The notes: generated by a model not told the origin, from the sequence alone. A DNA stretch of 64,000 bases from Mucilaginibacter celer (GCF_003576455.2 NZ_CP032869.1:4898001-4962000), one strand, 5' to 3'. Positions 54,480 through 63,167 are shown, numbered from the stretch's first letter. Translations and numbers: made by a program.

Positions 54480-55061
54480 TTATTGTGTAGCTTTTTCATC
54501 TACGTGGATAATACCGGTGGCCTGTTGAAAGGTTGGGGTTAACAGCTTATCATCGCTTTCAAAGCTATCGCCGTTCATTACATTGCCGCCGCTAAGCAGG
54601 GCCTGCACCGGCTTTTTGGAGTAAACACGCTTGGTTACCTGATCCCAGAATAACTCGGCCGATTTGAAGGTTTCGTTTTTGGTATTGGTGGCTACCACAT
54701 GGCCATGAAATTCTATCAGTTTTTCCTGCTCGCGCTGGATGCCGGTATCGGCCACGATACTGCCAGATTGCTGCCCGGTCTCCTTATCAAAGTAAACTAT
54801 GTTTACGCCTTTGGGCATTATTTTATAAGGTTTTTTAATGGTTTGATATTCAACCATCAGCGGGGCTGTTAAATGAATTTCAACCCGGGCACTGTCGCTC
54901 ATAATCAAATCAAGCCCTACGGTTTTCTGCGCAACAGTATCAATCTGGTTGGCTGAAATTTCTCTTACTTTTTTCAGATCGTTTTCGCATGCCGATAACA
55001 CTGCTATTAAAGGTAGCAGCAACAGGCCAAAGGCCCGTGTAAGTGCGGCAGGGTTAGGCAT
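54480..55061 (-). CDS. lptC: LPS export ABC transporter periplasmic protein LptC
   Basis: 193 residues. Lipoprotein-type N-terminus with LLPLIAVLSACENDLKKV (Cys ~25), in contrast to the membrane helix of E. coli LptC; this is usual in Bacteroidetes. The LptC/OstA-like beta-jellyroll follows (PLMVEYQTIKKPYKIMPKGV, IVADTGIQREQEKLIEFHGH, VVATNTKNETFKSAELFWD). It passes LPS from LptB2FG to LptA. 8 bases after the OMP gene. Confidence 0.93.
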   Translation of the reverse strand: MPNPAALTRAFGLLLLPLIAVLSACENDLKKVREISANQIDTVAQKTVGLDLIMSDSARVEIHLTAPLMVEYQTIKKPYKIMPKGVNIVYFDKETGQQSGSIVADTGIQREQEKLIEFHGHVVATNTKNETFKSAELFWDQVTKRVYSKKPVQALLSGGNVMNGDSFESDDKLLTPTFQQATGIIHVDEKATQ

Positions 55062-55069
55062 AAAAAATG

Positions 55070-56395
55070 TTAGTCGAATTTATATTTGGTGAACCACTTA
55101 TCGTTAAGGGTAAAGCCAAGGTGTATGTTTACATAGTTCTCTTTAACCAAACCGTTAACCAAACTACCGCGCTGGCCAATCTCGGCAGCTATGTTAATTT
55201 TATAAAAGCTGGTACCATTGTTTGAACGTAAAGGTAAACCTACACCAAAAGTACCGGCATACCTTTTAATGGTAGTACCATTAACGCGCATATAGGTTTG
55301 ATCATATATGGCACCTATGCGGTAATCAACCGTAGCCAGGTAGTTGCGCAGGGTTGCTATGTTAGGGGTGTATGAAGCACCTATATTAAAAGTTTTGCTA
55401 TCCTGTAAACCCTGCGGCTCGCCGGCAATTGAAAGCTGCGACCATTTACCCATCGAGTAATCGGCACCTACCAAAAACTTGCCTTCATTTTGAAATGAGA
55501 TCCCAAACCTGTTGATAAGCGGTAATTTAAGTTTTGATTTTGGCCCGGTTGTGCTCACAACGCTATCGGCAGCTATATCCTGGTTACCGTTAACATCATT
55601 AAAATATGAGCTTACGATAAAGCTGCTTTGCGTATGGAGTTGTGTACCTAACGAACCTGAATAGCCCAAAACAAGGTGCTTAGTATCCGAAAAATCGATA
55701 GAGTATTGTGCACCGTAATCATAATTTAAGCCGCCTATGGCATTGCTTGTTTCAATTTTGGTGTTGATGGCACCGGGAAGATCCGGGATTTCGGTGGTTT
55801 TAAGATCTTTAATGTTACCGAATATGTAGGATACGTTTGCACCCAATAATAAATGCTTGCCTAAACCAAAGCCGTAACCTAAATAAGCTTTTGATAAGCT
55901 GCCATCCCCGCTGTAGTTATAATTAACCACACTGGTATCGGCCGGCGAACCTGAGTTACCCAGTTTACTTACCGATCTTTTATAATTATAACCGCGTTCG
56001 CTGTATGGTAACAAACCAAAGCTTAAAGCCGAGCGCTTTGAGGTTGGGATAGCAAATGCTATGTGATTAAGCCTGAAATTGTTATTTTTTTGACTTACAG
56101 CCCCTGTTTGAGATAATTTTAAAAAGTTACCATATAACCCAACATCAATAGTGGTTAAGTTAACAGCCCCGTACGATGCAGGGTTTACAACATTGATATT
56201 GTTAAAAAGGCCTATCCTGTTGGTAGCTACGCTTATACCCCCCATACCAATATTTTGCCCCATCAATTGCGGATCGATATCGCCGATACCGTAGCGTGAA
56301 TATGGTGAGCTTGAGGTTGCCGTTGATTGCGCCTGGGCCGAAAAAGCGGCAGCAGCCAATAAAAGAGTTATAAAAAACCGGGTATATTTAATCAT
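55070..56395 (-). CDS. Outer-membrane beta-barrel protein (OmpP1/FadL-like), unknown function
   Basis: 441 residues with signal peptide (FFITLLLAAAAFSAQAQS). N-terminal SSPYSRYGIGDIDPQLMGQN and IGMGGISVATN resemble FadL/OmpP1-type or PorV-like barrels; the body alternates as barrel strands, ending in an aromatic-rich terminal strand (HLGFTLNDKWFTKYKFD). Overlaps the coaX end by 8 bases, so translation is coupled. A role in lipid or hydrophobic solute transport is possible, given lptC downstream. Confidence 0.75.
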   Translation of the reverse strand: MIKYTRFFITLLLAAAAFSAQAQSTATSSSPYSRYGIGDIDPQLMGQNIGMGGISVATNRIGLFNNINVVNPASYGAVNLTTIDVGLYGNFLKLSQTGAVSQKNNNFRLNHIAFAIPTSKRSALSFGLLPYSERGYNYKRSVSKLGNSGSPADTSVVNYNYSGDGSLSKAYLGYGFGLGKHLLLGANVSYIFGNIKDLKTTEIPDLPGAINTKIETSNAIGGLNYDYGAQYSIDFSDTKHLVLGYSGSLGTQLHTQSSFIVSSYFNDVNGNQDIAADSVVSTTGPKSKLKLPLINRFGISFQNEGKFLVGADYSMGKWSQLSIAGEPQGLQDSKTFNIGASYTPNIATLRNYLATVDYRIGAIYDQTYMRVNGTTIKRYAGTFGVGLPLRSNNGTSFYKINIAAEIGQRGSLVNGLVKENYVNIHLGFTLNDKWFTKYKFD

Positions 56396-57131
56396 TATGC
56401 TTTTGTATAGCTGCGTTTAATCCTTTTAAAACCAAATATGGTTCAATTTTTATATAGGGCGCAAAGATGCTATTTTTCAATAGAGTATCAAAAAAATTGC
56501 TGTCTCCGCCGCTTAGTATAATATTCAGTTGCCGGCCCTCGGTTTTATAGCTTTCAATAAAACCTGTAAGCTCATATTTTATTCCGTTTTGTATGCCCGA
56601 TTGTATGGCCGTTGTGGTATCATTACCGTACCCGGCTTTAAAATCGGCATCGGCCTCAATAAGCGGCAAACCCGCGGTGTAATAATTTAAAGCCTTATAA
56701 CGCATATTTAAGCCCGGCGATATACTGCCGCCGAAATAATTTCCGGCCTCGTCAACACCATCGTAAGTAATGGCCGTTCCGCCGGTTATCACCAAACTGT
56801 TTTGGCCGGGATACAGATTGGCAGCGCCTATAACAGCAGCCAGCCTGTCGGGACCAAGTGTTTGCGGGGTTAAATAATGGTTTTTTATTCCGCTTGTCAT
56901 TGCAGTATTGAAATGCACCAGCAGAATTTTTGATTCCAGACTGCTTTGCCATGCTTCGCCGCCTTTTTTTACCGATGATATAATGCCCCTTTCCGGCTTA
57001 TATTTATCAAGTAAGGCATCAAGTAAAGCTGGCTCAACGGCTTCGTATTGGTTAGCCTCAAGTAATTGGTTTTCTTCGAAAACCGCTATTTTAATGAGGG
57101 TGTTACCGATATCGATAACCAGGCAGGTCAT
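56388..57131 (-). CDS. coaX: Type III pantothenate kinase
   Basis: 247 residues. First step of coenzyme A synthesis. ASKHA-fold motifs: phosphate loop CLVIDIGNTLIKIAVFEENQ at the start, LGPDRLAAVIGAANLYPGQN with the catalytic Asp, ITGGTAITYDGVDEAGNYFG and GGSISPGLNMRYKALNYYTA. Its start codon overlaps the purQ stop by one base (TAATG). Confidence 0.95.
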   Translation of the reverse strand: MTCLVIDIGNTLIKIAVFEENQLLEANQYEAVEPALLDALLDKYKPERGIISSVKKGGEAWQSSLESKILLVHFNTAMTSGIKNHYLTPQTLGPDRLAAVIGAANLYPGQNSLVITGGTAITYDGVDEAGNYFGGSISPGLNMRYKALNYYTAGLPLIEADADFKAGYGNDTTTAIQSGIQNGIKYELTGFIESYKTEGRQLNIILSGGDSNFFDTLLKNSIFAPYIKIEPYLVLKGLNAAIQKHND

Positions 57132-57823
57132 TACGCCTTAACTATTGATAATATCGACTCGAAAATTGCCAAACCATCCTCGTTAGCCAGCAGGCCATCG
57201 GCAGCACGCTCAGGGTGCGGCATCAGGCCGAATACGTTGCGGGTTAGGTTGGTAACACCGGCAATATTTTCTAACGAACCGTTAGGGTTGGCATCGGCAG
57301 TAATATTTCCTGCTTCATCGCAATACCTGAACATTACCTGGTCGTTATCGTTAAGCGCTTTAATAACATCAGCATCGGCAAAATAATTACCCTCGCCATG
57401 TGCAATAGGAATACGCAACGGCTGCTGCGGATCAAGCTGGGCGGTAAGCAATGATTGTGACGTTTGAGGCTTTAAGTAGATATTGCGGCAAATAAATTTG
57501 CGGTTGGTGTTATGCAGCAATGCGCCCGGCAATAAACCTGCTTCGGTAAGAATCTGGAAACCATTGCATATGCCCATTACATAGCCGCCTTTGGCCGCAA
57601 ACTGGATCACTTCCTGCATAATAGGCGAAAAACGGGAAATAGCACCCGAACGCAGGTAATCGCCAAATGAAAATCCGCCGGGTAAAACAACAAAGTCAAC
57701 ACCTTGCAAATCATGGTCTTTATGCCATAACCGCACAACCTGCTGACCCATTACTTTTTCCAATACATAGATGATATCCTCATCGCAATTAGACCCGGGA
57801 AATATTACTACTCCAAACTTCAT
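57131..57823 (-). CDS. purQ: Phosphoribosylformylglycinamidine synthase subunit PurQ
   Basis: 230 residues. Class I glutamine amidotransferase that feeds ammonia to PurL in purine synthesis. Catalytic Cys in GYVMGICNGFQILTEAG (~100), oxyanion motif LPGGFSFGDYLRSGA, and His/Glu in GLMPHPERAAD. Bacteroidetes species either use the separate PurQ/PurL system or a fused enzyme; here purL and purS are not in the window. First gene of the purQ-coaX-OMP-lptC-ppiD operon. Confidence 0.95.
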   Translation of the reverse strand: MKFGVVIFPGSNCDEDIIYVLEKVMGQQVVRLWHKDHDLQGVDFVVLPGGFSFGDYLRSGAISRFSPIMQEVIQFAAKGGYVMGICNGFQILTEAGLLPGALLHNTNRKFICRNIYLKPQTSQSLLTAQLDPQQPLRIPIAHGEGNYFADADVIKALNDNDQVMFRYCDEAGNITADANPNGSLENIAGVTNLTRNVFGLMPHPERAADGLLANEDGLAIFESILSIVKA

Positions 57824-57848
57824 CAGAAATTATTTTTAAAAAGTGGAA

Positions 57849-57892
57849 TGAAACTACCTTAACATAAAAAATAGTTTCACGTTACAAAACTA
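57849..57892 (-). promoter_or_regulatory. purQ operon promoter with hairpin at the RNA 5' end
   Basis: Minus strand: TAGTTTTG (57885-57892) matches the -7 box. About 6 bases on, a hairpin with perfect arms TGAAACTA / TAGTTTCA (57872-57879, 57849-57856) would form the first bases of the transcript. It may protect the RNA or act in control; no riboswitch was recognised. Confidence 0.45.
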
Positions 57893-57925
57893 ACATAACC
57901 GCCTAAATAAGGACGAATTTAAAAG

Positions 57926-58912
57926 TTAAAATTTGTTAAACTGGAAGTAAATGATGCTGATAAACAACAGCAAATACAACGTTTCGTAAAACCAGCGCCT
58001 GCTTGCGTACAAAAAATAATAGGCAAAAAACACGGCTGCCGGTATCGTACACAACAAAAAATGACTCAGCCTGAATTCGGGGTTGAGGTAAAATGAAAGG
58101 GCCGTTATCAGGAAAATAAAAAACAGCAACTGGAAAGTTTTACGGGTTTGGATATAACTTTTAAAGAAATTTTGCTGCAGCTTAAAAAAGCAAAGCACCA
58201 AAATAATGATAACCGGGATCAGCAACAGGTAGGTGTACGAGGTGATGCTGATATGATCGGGAAATTTTTTTCCAAGGGGCAGCCAGATGCCTGTAAAGCG
58301 CGGCAGCATATCATTTAAATAATAAATAACCGCCAAAAAGAAAAACACGGTAGCATAGCCAAGCACGGCTATCAGCCATTCGCGCCAGTAAAAGGCCCTG
58401 AAAATGATGAGCGCTATCCAAATGGATAAAAACAGGTAGATGAAGGGGAAATAAATAAGCGAGCCAACCGCTACAATCAAACCCAGATCATAAACCGTTG
58501 ATTTGGCATCGTCGCTTTTATAAAGATTGATGAGCTTAAACAGCATCCAGATCAGCAAAAAATTACAGATAAGCGGAGCACTCAGCGTTAAAAACGGCGT
58601 AAACAAACCCGAAAGGGTCACGTACATCAGCGCCGGTAAAAAAGTGGGCTTGCCCAGCAGGTTGTGATGATTTATTAACGAATTAATGAGTAATGCCTGT
58701 GCAAATACCAGCACAGCAGCCAACACCACATTAAGCGCCGGCGAAAAGGCGTATTCATATTGTACCGGTACCAACAGGCGTGCAAAGGGCTCAACAAATA
58801 AAAATTCCAGCTTTTCGGGCACCTGCACCAGGTAGCCTATACGCAAAGCGAACAGCAAAACAGCCAGCCAAAATATATTTAAAGGCGTATAATTTCTGAA
58901 AAGATTGATCAT
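57926..58912 (-). CDS. DUF6427 family membrane protein
   Basis: 328 residues, about nine to ten hydrophobic helices. Starts MINLFRNYTPLNIFWLAVLL, then FRAFYWREWLIAVLGYATVF in the middle, with few charged loops. Bacteroidetes family of unknown function; the fold recalls polytopic polymerase/transport proteins but no catalytic residues are clear. 102 bases upstream of purQ on the same strand; the purQ operon seems to have its own promoter. Confidence 0.85.
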   Translation of the reverse strand: MINLFRNYTPLNIFWLAVLLFALRIGYLVQVPEKLEFLFVEPFARLLVPVQYEYAFSPALNVVLAAVLVFAQALLINSLINHHNLLGKPTFLPALMYVTLSGLFTPFLTLSAPLICNFLLIWMLFKLINLYKSDDAKSTVYDLGLIVAVGSLIYFPFIYLFLSIWIALIIFRAFYWREWLIAVLGYATVFFFLAVIYYLNDMLPRFTGIWLPLGKKFPDHISITSYTYLLLIPVIIILVLCFFKLQQNFFKSYIQTRKTFQLLFFIFLITALSFYLNPEFRLSHFLLCTIPAAVFFAYYFLYASRRWFYETLYLLLFISIIYFQFNKF

Positions 58913-58944
58913 AACAAGCGGCTGTAAAATTAGCAGAAAAAATT

Positions 58945-59070
58945 GTCTGAATCAGAATTTACAGAATAGTAAACATCGTCTGAATCAGAATTTACAGAAT
59001 TTTAGAATTAACAGAATAGCAAATCCATTAATTCTGAAAATTCTAAAATTCTGTAAATTCTGATTCAGAC
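58945..59070. repeat. AT-rich inverted repeat, family C, copy 2
   Basis: Perfect 32-bp arms (58978-59009, 59039-59070) beginning GTCTGAATCAGAATTTACAG. A further partial left arm at 58945-58967 makes a direct repeat of the first 23 bases. The right arm includes the stop codon of the glycosyltransferase gene at 59065-59067. Confidence 0.85.
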
Positions 59071-60060
59071 AATCTTAGCGTACTGCTTCACCATCCTATC
59101 CACTATCTGCGCGGTCTCATCCGGAAAATCGACAATGATCTTTTTATCATCATTAATCCAGTTGTTAAGATGAGCAGGGAATTGTTCATCAATCTCTTTT
59201 ACAACCGGTACACCCAGCTTTGAGGCCGAGAGCGCATTGCATTGTTGTTCGTACTGGCCTTTCATGGGGATCATCATTACCTTTTTTTGCAGAAAAAGCG
59301 CTTCGGCCGGGCCTTCAAAACCGCCGCCGGTAAGCAGGCCCTCGCAACTGGCCAGACTTTTATTAAATGCCTCGTTATTTACCGGGAAGATCTCGACATT
59401 GCCTGATTGATAGGCCTGTTTTTGCCGTTTTGAAAACACCTGCCATTTAACATCTTTAGCAGTGCTTAAATATTTTAACAGCGTTTTATCATCATAAGCC
59501 GGCAGGTAAACGGTATAATGGCCCGTGTTGCTGGTTTCCATGTGCCTTATTTCGCTGCGGATAACTGGGGTATTGATAAAGCTGTCGTAACGTTCAAAAT
59601 GAAAACCTACGTGGTAGGTAGTTGGCGAATAATTTTTGAGCAGCCATTGTGCAAAAGGATCCTTTTTTTCTGGCCGTGGTGTATTGGGCGATACAAAAGA
59701 GCATTGGTGACTTAATGAAACCGATGGTATGCCCCGCAGCTTACAGGCCCAGGCGCTAACTGGCTCAAAATCGTTGATGATCAGATCGTACTGCTTTAGG
59801 GGCAGGCTGCGTAAATCGCGCTGAAACTGGCGCAGGTTCATAATTTTCCAGGTAGCCCAGTTATCAACACCGCCATTGGTGCCAAATACAAAACTTACGC
59901 CATGAAAGCGGTATTTAAGCGGTTGCGATAAGGAAACTTCGGCTTCGGTACCGCTTACCAGCAAATCAACCTCGCCGTATTGCTGCAGCAGGGGGACAAT
60001 TTCGCGTGCCCGGCTAATGTGTCCGTTACCTGTTCCCTGGATGCCAAACAGTATCTTCAT
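59065..60060 (-). CDS. MurG-like glycosyltransferase family protein
   Basis: 331 residues. N-terminal Rossmann GIQGTGNGHISRAREIVPLL and C-terminal donor-binding region LLTGGGFEGPAEALFLQKKV, MMIPMKGQYEQQCNALSASK have the layout of GT-B UDP-sugar transferases (MurG/GT28-like). Lipid or surface glycan acceptor likely but unknown. The last codons (KIV then TGA) are read from a family C repeat arm. It lies downstream of the LpxH-like gene on the same strand with a 119-base gap, compatible with a lipid A/glycolipid link. Confidence 0.85.
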   Translation of the reverse strand: MKILFGIQGTGNGHISRAREIVPLLQQYGEVDLLVSGTEAEVSLSQPLKYRFHGVSFVFGTNGGVDNWATWKIMNLRQFQRDLRSLPLKQYDLIINDFEPVSAWACKLRGIPSVSLSHQCSFVSPNTPRPEKKDPFAQWLLKNYSPTTYHVGFHFERYDSFINTPVIRSEIRHMETSNTGHYTVYLPAYDDKTLLKYLSTAKDVKWQVFSKRQKQAYQSGNVEIFPVNNEAFNKSLASCEGLLTGGGFEGPAEALFLQKKVMMIPMKGQYEQQCNALSASKLGVPVVKEIDEQFPAHLNNWINDDKKIIVDFPDETAQIVDRMVKQYAKIV

Positions 60061-60179
60061 TAAAAATATAGTTCAAAAAAAGGTGATGCATGAGCGTATC
60101 GGCATAAAAACAAAGGGCCGCTACCAACTCAAAAAATTCAAGGGCTTAATTTAGCAAAGAAAATGTTACCGGGAAGTAA

Positions 60180-61034
60180 TTAATCAGGATCCTGTTTAAA
60201 ACGCTCCAATAAATTTTTCACATCCAGCATGGCATTCAAATCTTCCGAATCGGTTTTATCATCCTCATCAACATCGGTATTAAAATCGTCGGGATGATAT
60301 TTAAATATCGTCCAGTAGCCATCGTTGTATTCAAGCGCGCTGAGGCTCTCCACCCAATCGCCCGAGTTAAGGTACATTACCGAGCCTGTATTTTGGGTTG
60401 AGGTGATCTCCCTGATTTCGGCATGATGGATGTGGCCGCAAATTACGTAGGCGTATTGCTTATCCACAGCCAGGTCGGCCGCGGTTTGTTCAAACTGGTT
60501 AATGAATTTCACGGCTTCTTTAAAACGGGCTTTCACTTTTTGCGAAAAACTCATCTTTTGTCTGCCCATGGCAGTAAGCACCCAATTAACTACGCTGTTT
60601 ATCCAAATCAGCGTATCATAACCAACGGCGCCTAATTTGGCCAGCCATTTGGAGTACTGCATGGTAACGTCAAACACATCGCCATGAAAAATCCAGGCGC
60701 GTTTGCCGTCAACCTCCAGCACCAGCTTATCAAGCAGCTGGAAGGTGCCCATATTAAAATCGGTAAACTTGCGCAGCATTTCATCGTGGTTGCCGGTTAA
60801 ATAATACACCGGTACGCCATCGGTAACAAATTTGAGGATGCGGCGGAGCACCTTGGTATGTTCTTCGGGCCAGTATGATTTACTGAATTGCCAGATATCG
60901 ATGATATCGCCGTTAAGGATCAGAATTTTGGGTTTAATGCTTTTTAAATACTTAAGCAGTTCTTTTGCGTGACAACCGTAGGTACCAAGGTGTACATCGG
61001 ATATTACAGCAATATCAACTTCGCGTTTTGCCAT
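60180..61034 (-). CDS. UDP-2,3-diacylglucosamine diphosphatase-like metallophosphoesterase
   Basis: 284 residues. Calcineurin-type metal ligands: DVHLGTYG (~13), LNGDIIDIW, YLTGNHDEMLR, FHGDVFD and CGHIHHAEI. The family includes LpxH/LpxH2-type enzymes that hydrolyse UDP-diacylglucosamine in lipid A synthesis; this assignment fits Bacteroidetes annotation habit but substrate is not proven by motif. The acidic C-terminal tail (DDFNTDVDEDDKTDSEDL) is unusual-looking. Confidence 0.88.
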   Translation of the reverse strand: MAKREVDIAVISDVHLGTYGCHAKELLKYLKSIKPKILILNGDIIDIWQFSKSYWPEEHTKVLRRILKFVTDGVPVYYLTGNHDEMLRKFTDFNMGTFQLLDKLVLEVDGKRAWIFHGDVFDVTMQYSKWLAKLGAVGYDTLIWINSVVNWVLTAMGRQKMSFSQKVKARFKEAVKFINQFEQTAADLAVDKQYAYVICGHIHHAEIREITSTQNTGSVMYLNSGDWVESLSALEYNDGYWTIFKYHPDDFNTDVDEDDKTDSEDLNAMLDVKNLLERFKQDPD

Positions 61035-61108
61035 TAATTATGAGGGGCTATTTTACAGGCCGGCAGGTTATGCCGGAAAACAACATATTTAAATTAAAAC
61101 AACGCCGA

Positions 61109-61219
61109 TTACTCGTCGTCCTCATCTTCGTTAACGGTCAACTCATACGGGCTTGCGTAAAAGCAGCCTACCAGGATTAAAAGCCCGATAACTAACAGAT
61201 ATGCGTACTCAAAATTCAT
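61109..61219 (-). CDS. Small membrane protein of 36 residues
   Basis: MNFEYAYLLVIGLLILVGCF, then YASPYELTVNEDEDDE. One hydrophobic helix (~6-22) and a strongly acidic tail. It lies between the LpxH-like and DinB genes, in the same direction, 74 bases before the LpxH-like ATG. Hydrophobic/acidic composition looks like a real protein, but without homologue comparison the call is tentative. Confidence 0.5.
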   Translation of the reverse strand: MNFEYAYLLVIGLLILVGCFYASPYELTVNEDEDDE

Positions 61220-61289
61220 TACAAAGATTTTTACAAAGGTCTGAAATATAACATTATGCTACTGTTAAGACTTCATTAAATATAAAAGG

Positions 61290-61823
61290 TTACTTTGCCT
61301 TTGTAAATTTATTTTCGATACGCTCCAACTGGTTTAAATGATGCTGCAAATGCACCCTGATAAACTTAAACCATTGCCTGGCGTTAAGCATTCCCAAACG
61401 GGGGTGTTTGTATTTATTGATGGGAAGCGATGCCTTGATAAGCGGCATTGTGGTATCCATCCGGCGGCGGCATTTGATAATGAGGTTTTTGGCATCTTCC
61501 TTACTGATCTTGTTTACAGCTACCTTAGCATTCACTTCGGCGGGTACTTTAACTTTCGCCGGCGGCAAAGCGCCAAAAAACATTACAAAACGACCGGCCA
61601 AAGTCAAGCCTTTTTTGTTTGGTTCGCAATTGCCGTGTGTACAACGCTCCAATGCTATAGATGAGCCCAGGGTTGCCTGCATAATATGGCTGTAAACCTC
61701 GGCGTAGCTCCAGCTGCCGTCGGCCGGGGTTATATCAAACTGTTCGTCGGGGATCAGATCTAACCAGCGGCGGTATTCGTCGAGGGCAGCATCGATGGCT
61801 TTTCGTTCTTTGGCGATGTTCAT
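61290..61823 (-). CDS. DinB-family (DUF1572-like) protein
   Basis: 177 residues from the ATG at 61823 (MNIAKERKAIDAALDEYRRW). The four-helix DinB fold is suggested by WSYAEVYSHIMQATLGSSIA and RQWFKFIRVHLQHHLNQLER, whose three histidines would bind a metal. Such proteins include thiol-transferases of bacillithiol type; the reaction here is unknown. Divergent from the small gene at 61886. Confidence 0.85.
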   Translation of the reverse strand: MNIAKERKAIDAALDEYRRWLDLIPDEQFDITPADGSWSYAEVYSHIMQATLGSSIALERCTHGNCEPNKKGLTLAGRFVMFFGALPPAKVKVPAEVNAKVAVNKISKEDAKNLIIKCRRRMDTTMPLIKASLPINKYKHPRLGMLNARQWFKFIRVHLQHHLNQLERIENKFTKAK

Positions 61824-61885
61824 ATAAAGTAAAGTTAACGCTTTTACGCATTTGCTATAACGCACGATATAGCTATATTAGTTTT

Positions 61886-62311
61886 ATGCGTATCGAACCA
61901 TATAAATCGGTTGGTGAATTATTGTTTAGTGATAGCAGACAAACCATCAGGAAAAAACTCAATGTGCGTTTTGAAGCCGGCGTAAAAAGCTTTGGAAAGA
62001 TTTCGGAACGTTATGACTATTTTATTGATCTTGGCCTAACTGTTTTTTACGACAAAAACGACGGGGTAAATGCTTTTGATTTTTTTGAGGGCGATATTTT
62101 TTTTCATGACATTAATCTCCTAAAAACGCCCTTCAATAAACTTATACAATTATTTACCGATTTAGATTTGGATGTTGTTATTTCTTACGCCGAGATAACG
62201 TCGTACAAATATGGCATTGGCTTTTATACCACTGATGACGTAAATGATCCGATGGCTATGCCGATAAGAGTATTTATATTTAAAAACGGCTATTATGATA
62301 TTCTTTTATAA
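61886..62311 (+). CDS. Hypothetical protein
   Basis: 141 residues (MRIEPYKSVGELLFSDSRQT). Rich in Asp, Phe and Tyr, no signal peptide or membrane helix. The overall look (SERYDYFIDLGLTVFYDKND, ITSYKYGIGFYTTDDVNDPM) resembles small immunity-type or SUKH-like proteins, but this is only an impression. It overlaps the end of yjjG by 6 bases on the opposite strand. AT-richer than its neighbours by eye. Confidence 0.6.
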   Translation: MRIEPYKSVGELLFSDSRQTIRKKLNVRFEAGVKSFGKISERYDYFIDLGLTVFYDKNDGVNAFDFFEGDIFFHDINLLKTPFNKLIQLFTDLDLDVVISYAEITSYKYGIGFYTTDDVNDPMAMPIRVFIFKNGYYDILL

Positions 62312-63034
62312 CATTACGGTCAACTCTTTTAAATGAGTTATCTGCACCGGCACATCTTCAGGCTTATCGGCATTAAAAGGATTAAAATAAATAGCATCCA
62401 TACCAAAATTCAAAGCCCCGCGGATATCCGCCTCAATGCTATCCCCTATCATCACACTCTCCTCCTTTAAAGCCCCGGCCAGATCAAGCGCATGCTGAAA
62501 TATGGCTTTATCGGGTTTATTAACACCCACATCTTCAGAAATGATGATGTGCTGAAAATATTTAGCCAGATCAGAACCGGCAATTTTTGTACGGGTTGAA
62601 TCTTTAAAACCGTTGGAGATGAGGTGCAGCGTATATTTGGATTGCAGGTACTCCAGCGTTTCGTGCGCGTGTGGGAAAAGGTTGGTTTTGGTAGGGCAAA
62701 GTTGCACGTAGGCGTCCTCAAAATCAAGCGGAACCAGATCAGGGTGCAGGCCAAGGTCTGTAAAGGTTGATTTAAAGCGGGCATCGCGAAGTTCATCTTT
62801 AGTTATCTCGCCTATATGGTATTGTGCCCAAAGGCGGTGATTATTGCGGGTATAAGTTTCGATAAATAACTCGGCCGAATGTAAGCCAATCTCTTTAAGC
62901 TGATGGATCAGGTAAAGTTCGTGCAGTGCCTCCTCGGCATTTTTATCAAAATCCCAGATGGTATGGTCGAGATCGAAGAAGATGTGTTTATATTTTATTT
63001 CGGATTTCGGATGTTCGATTTCGGATTTTGACAT
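62306..63034 (-). CDS. yjjG: YjjG-family noncanonical pyrimidine nucleotidase (HAD)
   Basis: 242 residues. HAD phosphatase with motif I FFDLDHTIWDFDKNA (nucleophile Asp ~22), motif II ISNGF, motif III Lys region and motif IV VMIGDSIEADIRGA. YjjG dephosphorylates non-canonical nucleotides. The N-terminal extension MSKSEIEHPKSEIKYKHIF is unusual: codons 3-13 are a family D repeat read in frame; the usual protein begins at about KYKHIFFDLDHT, where the codon before KYKH is ATA, not ATG. Confidence 0.92.
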   Translation of the reverse strand: MSKSEIEHPKSEIKYKHIFFDLDHTIWDFDKNAEEALHELYLIHQLKEIGLHSAELFIETYTRNNHRLWAQYHIGEITKDELRDARFKSTFTDLGLHPDLVPLDFEDAYVQLCPTKTNLFPHAHETLEYLQSKYTLHLISNGFKDSTRTKIAGSDLAKYFQHIIISEDVGVNKPDKAIFQHALDLAGALKEESVMIGDSIEADIRGALNFGMDAIYFNPFNADKPEDVPVQITHLKELTVML

Positions 63035-63162
63035 TTTTTATTTCGGATGTTCGATTTCGGATGTTCGATTTCGGATTTTTATTTACTGATTTAAAAACTG
63101 AAGTCCAAAATTAAAAATTCTCAATCACATAAATCCGAAATCGAACATCCGAAATCCGAAAT
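62997..63162. repeat. Dispersed inverted repeat, family D
   Basis: Perfect 32-bp arms (62997-63028, 63131-63162) composed of CGGATGTTCGATTTCGGATT words; an extra direct copy of the left arm lies at 63039-63079. A fragment occurs at 50174-50202. The left arm is inside the yjjG reading frame, the right arm ends 6 bases before the upp stop. Confidence 0.85.
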
Positions 63163-63167
63163 CTCCC

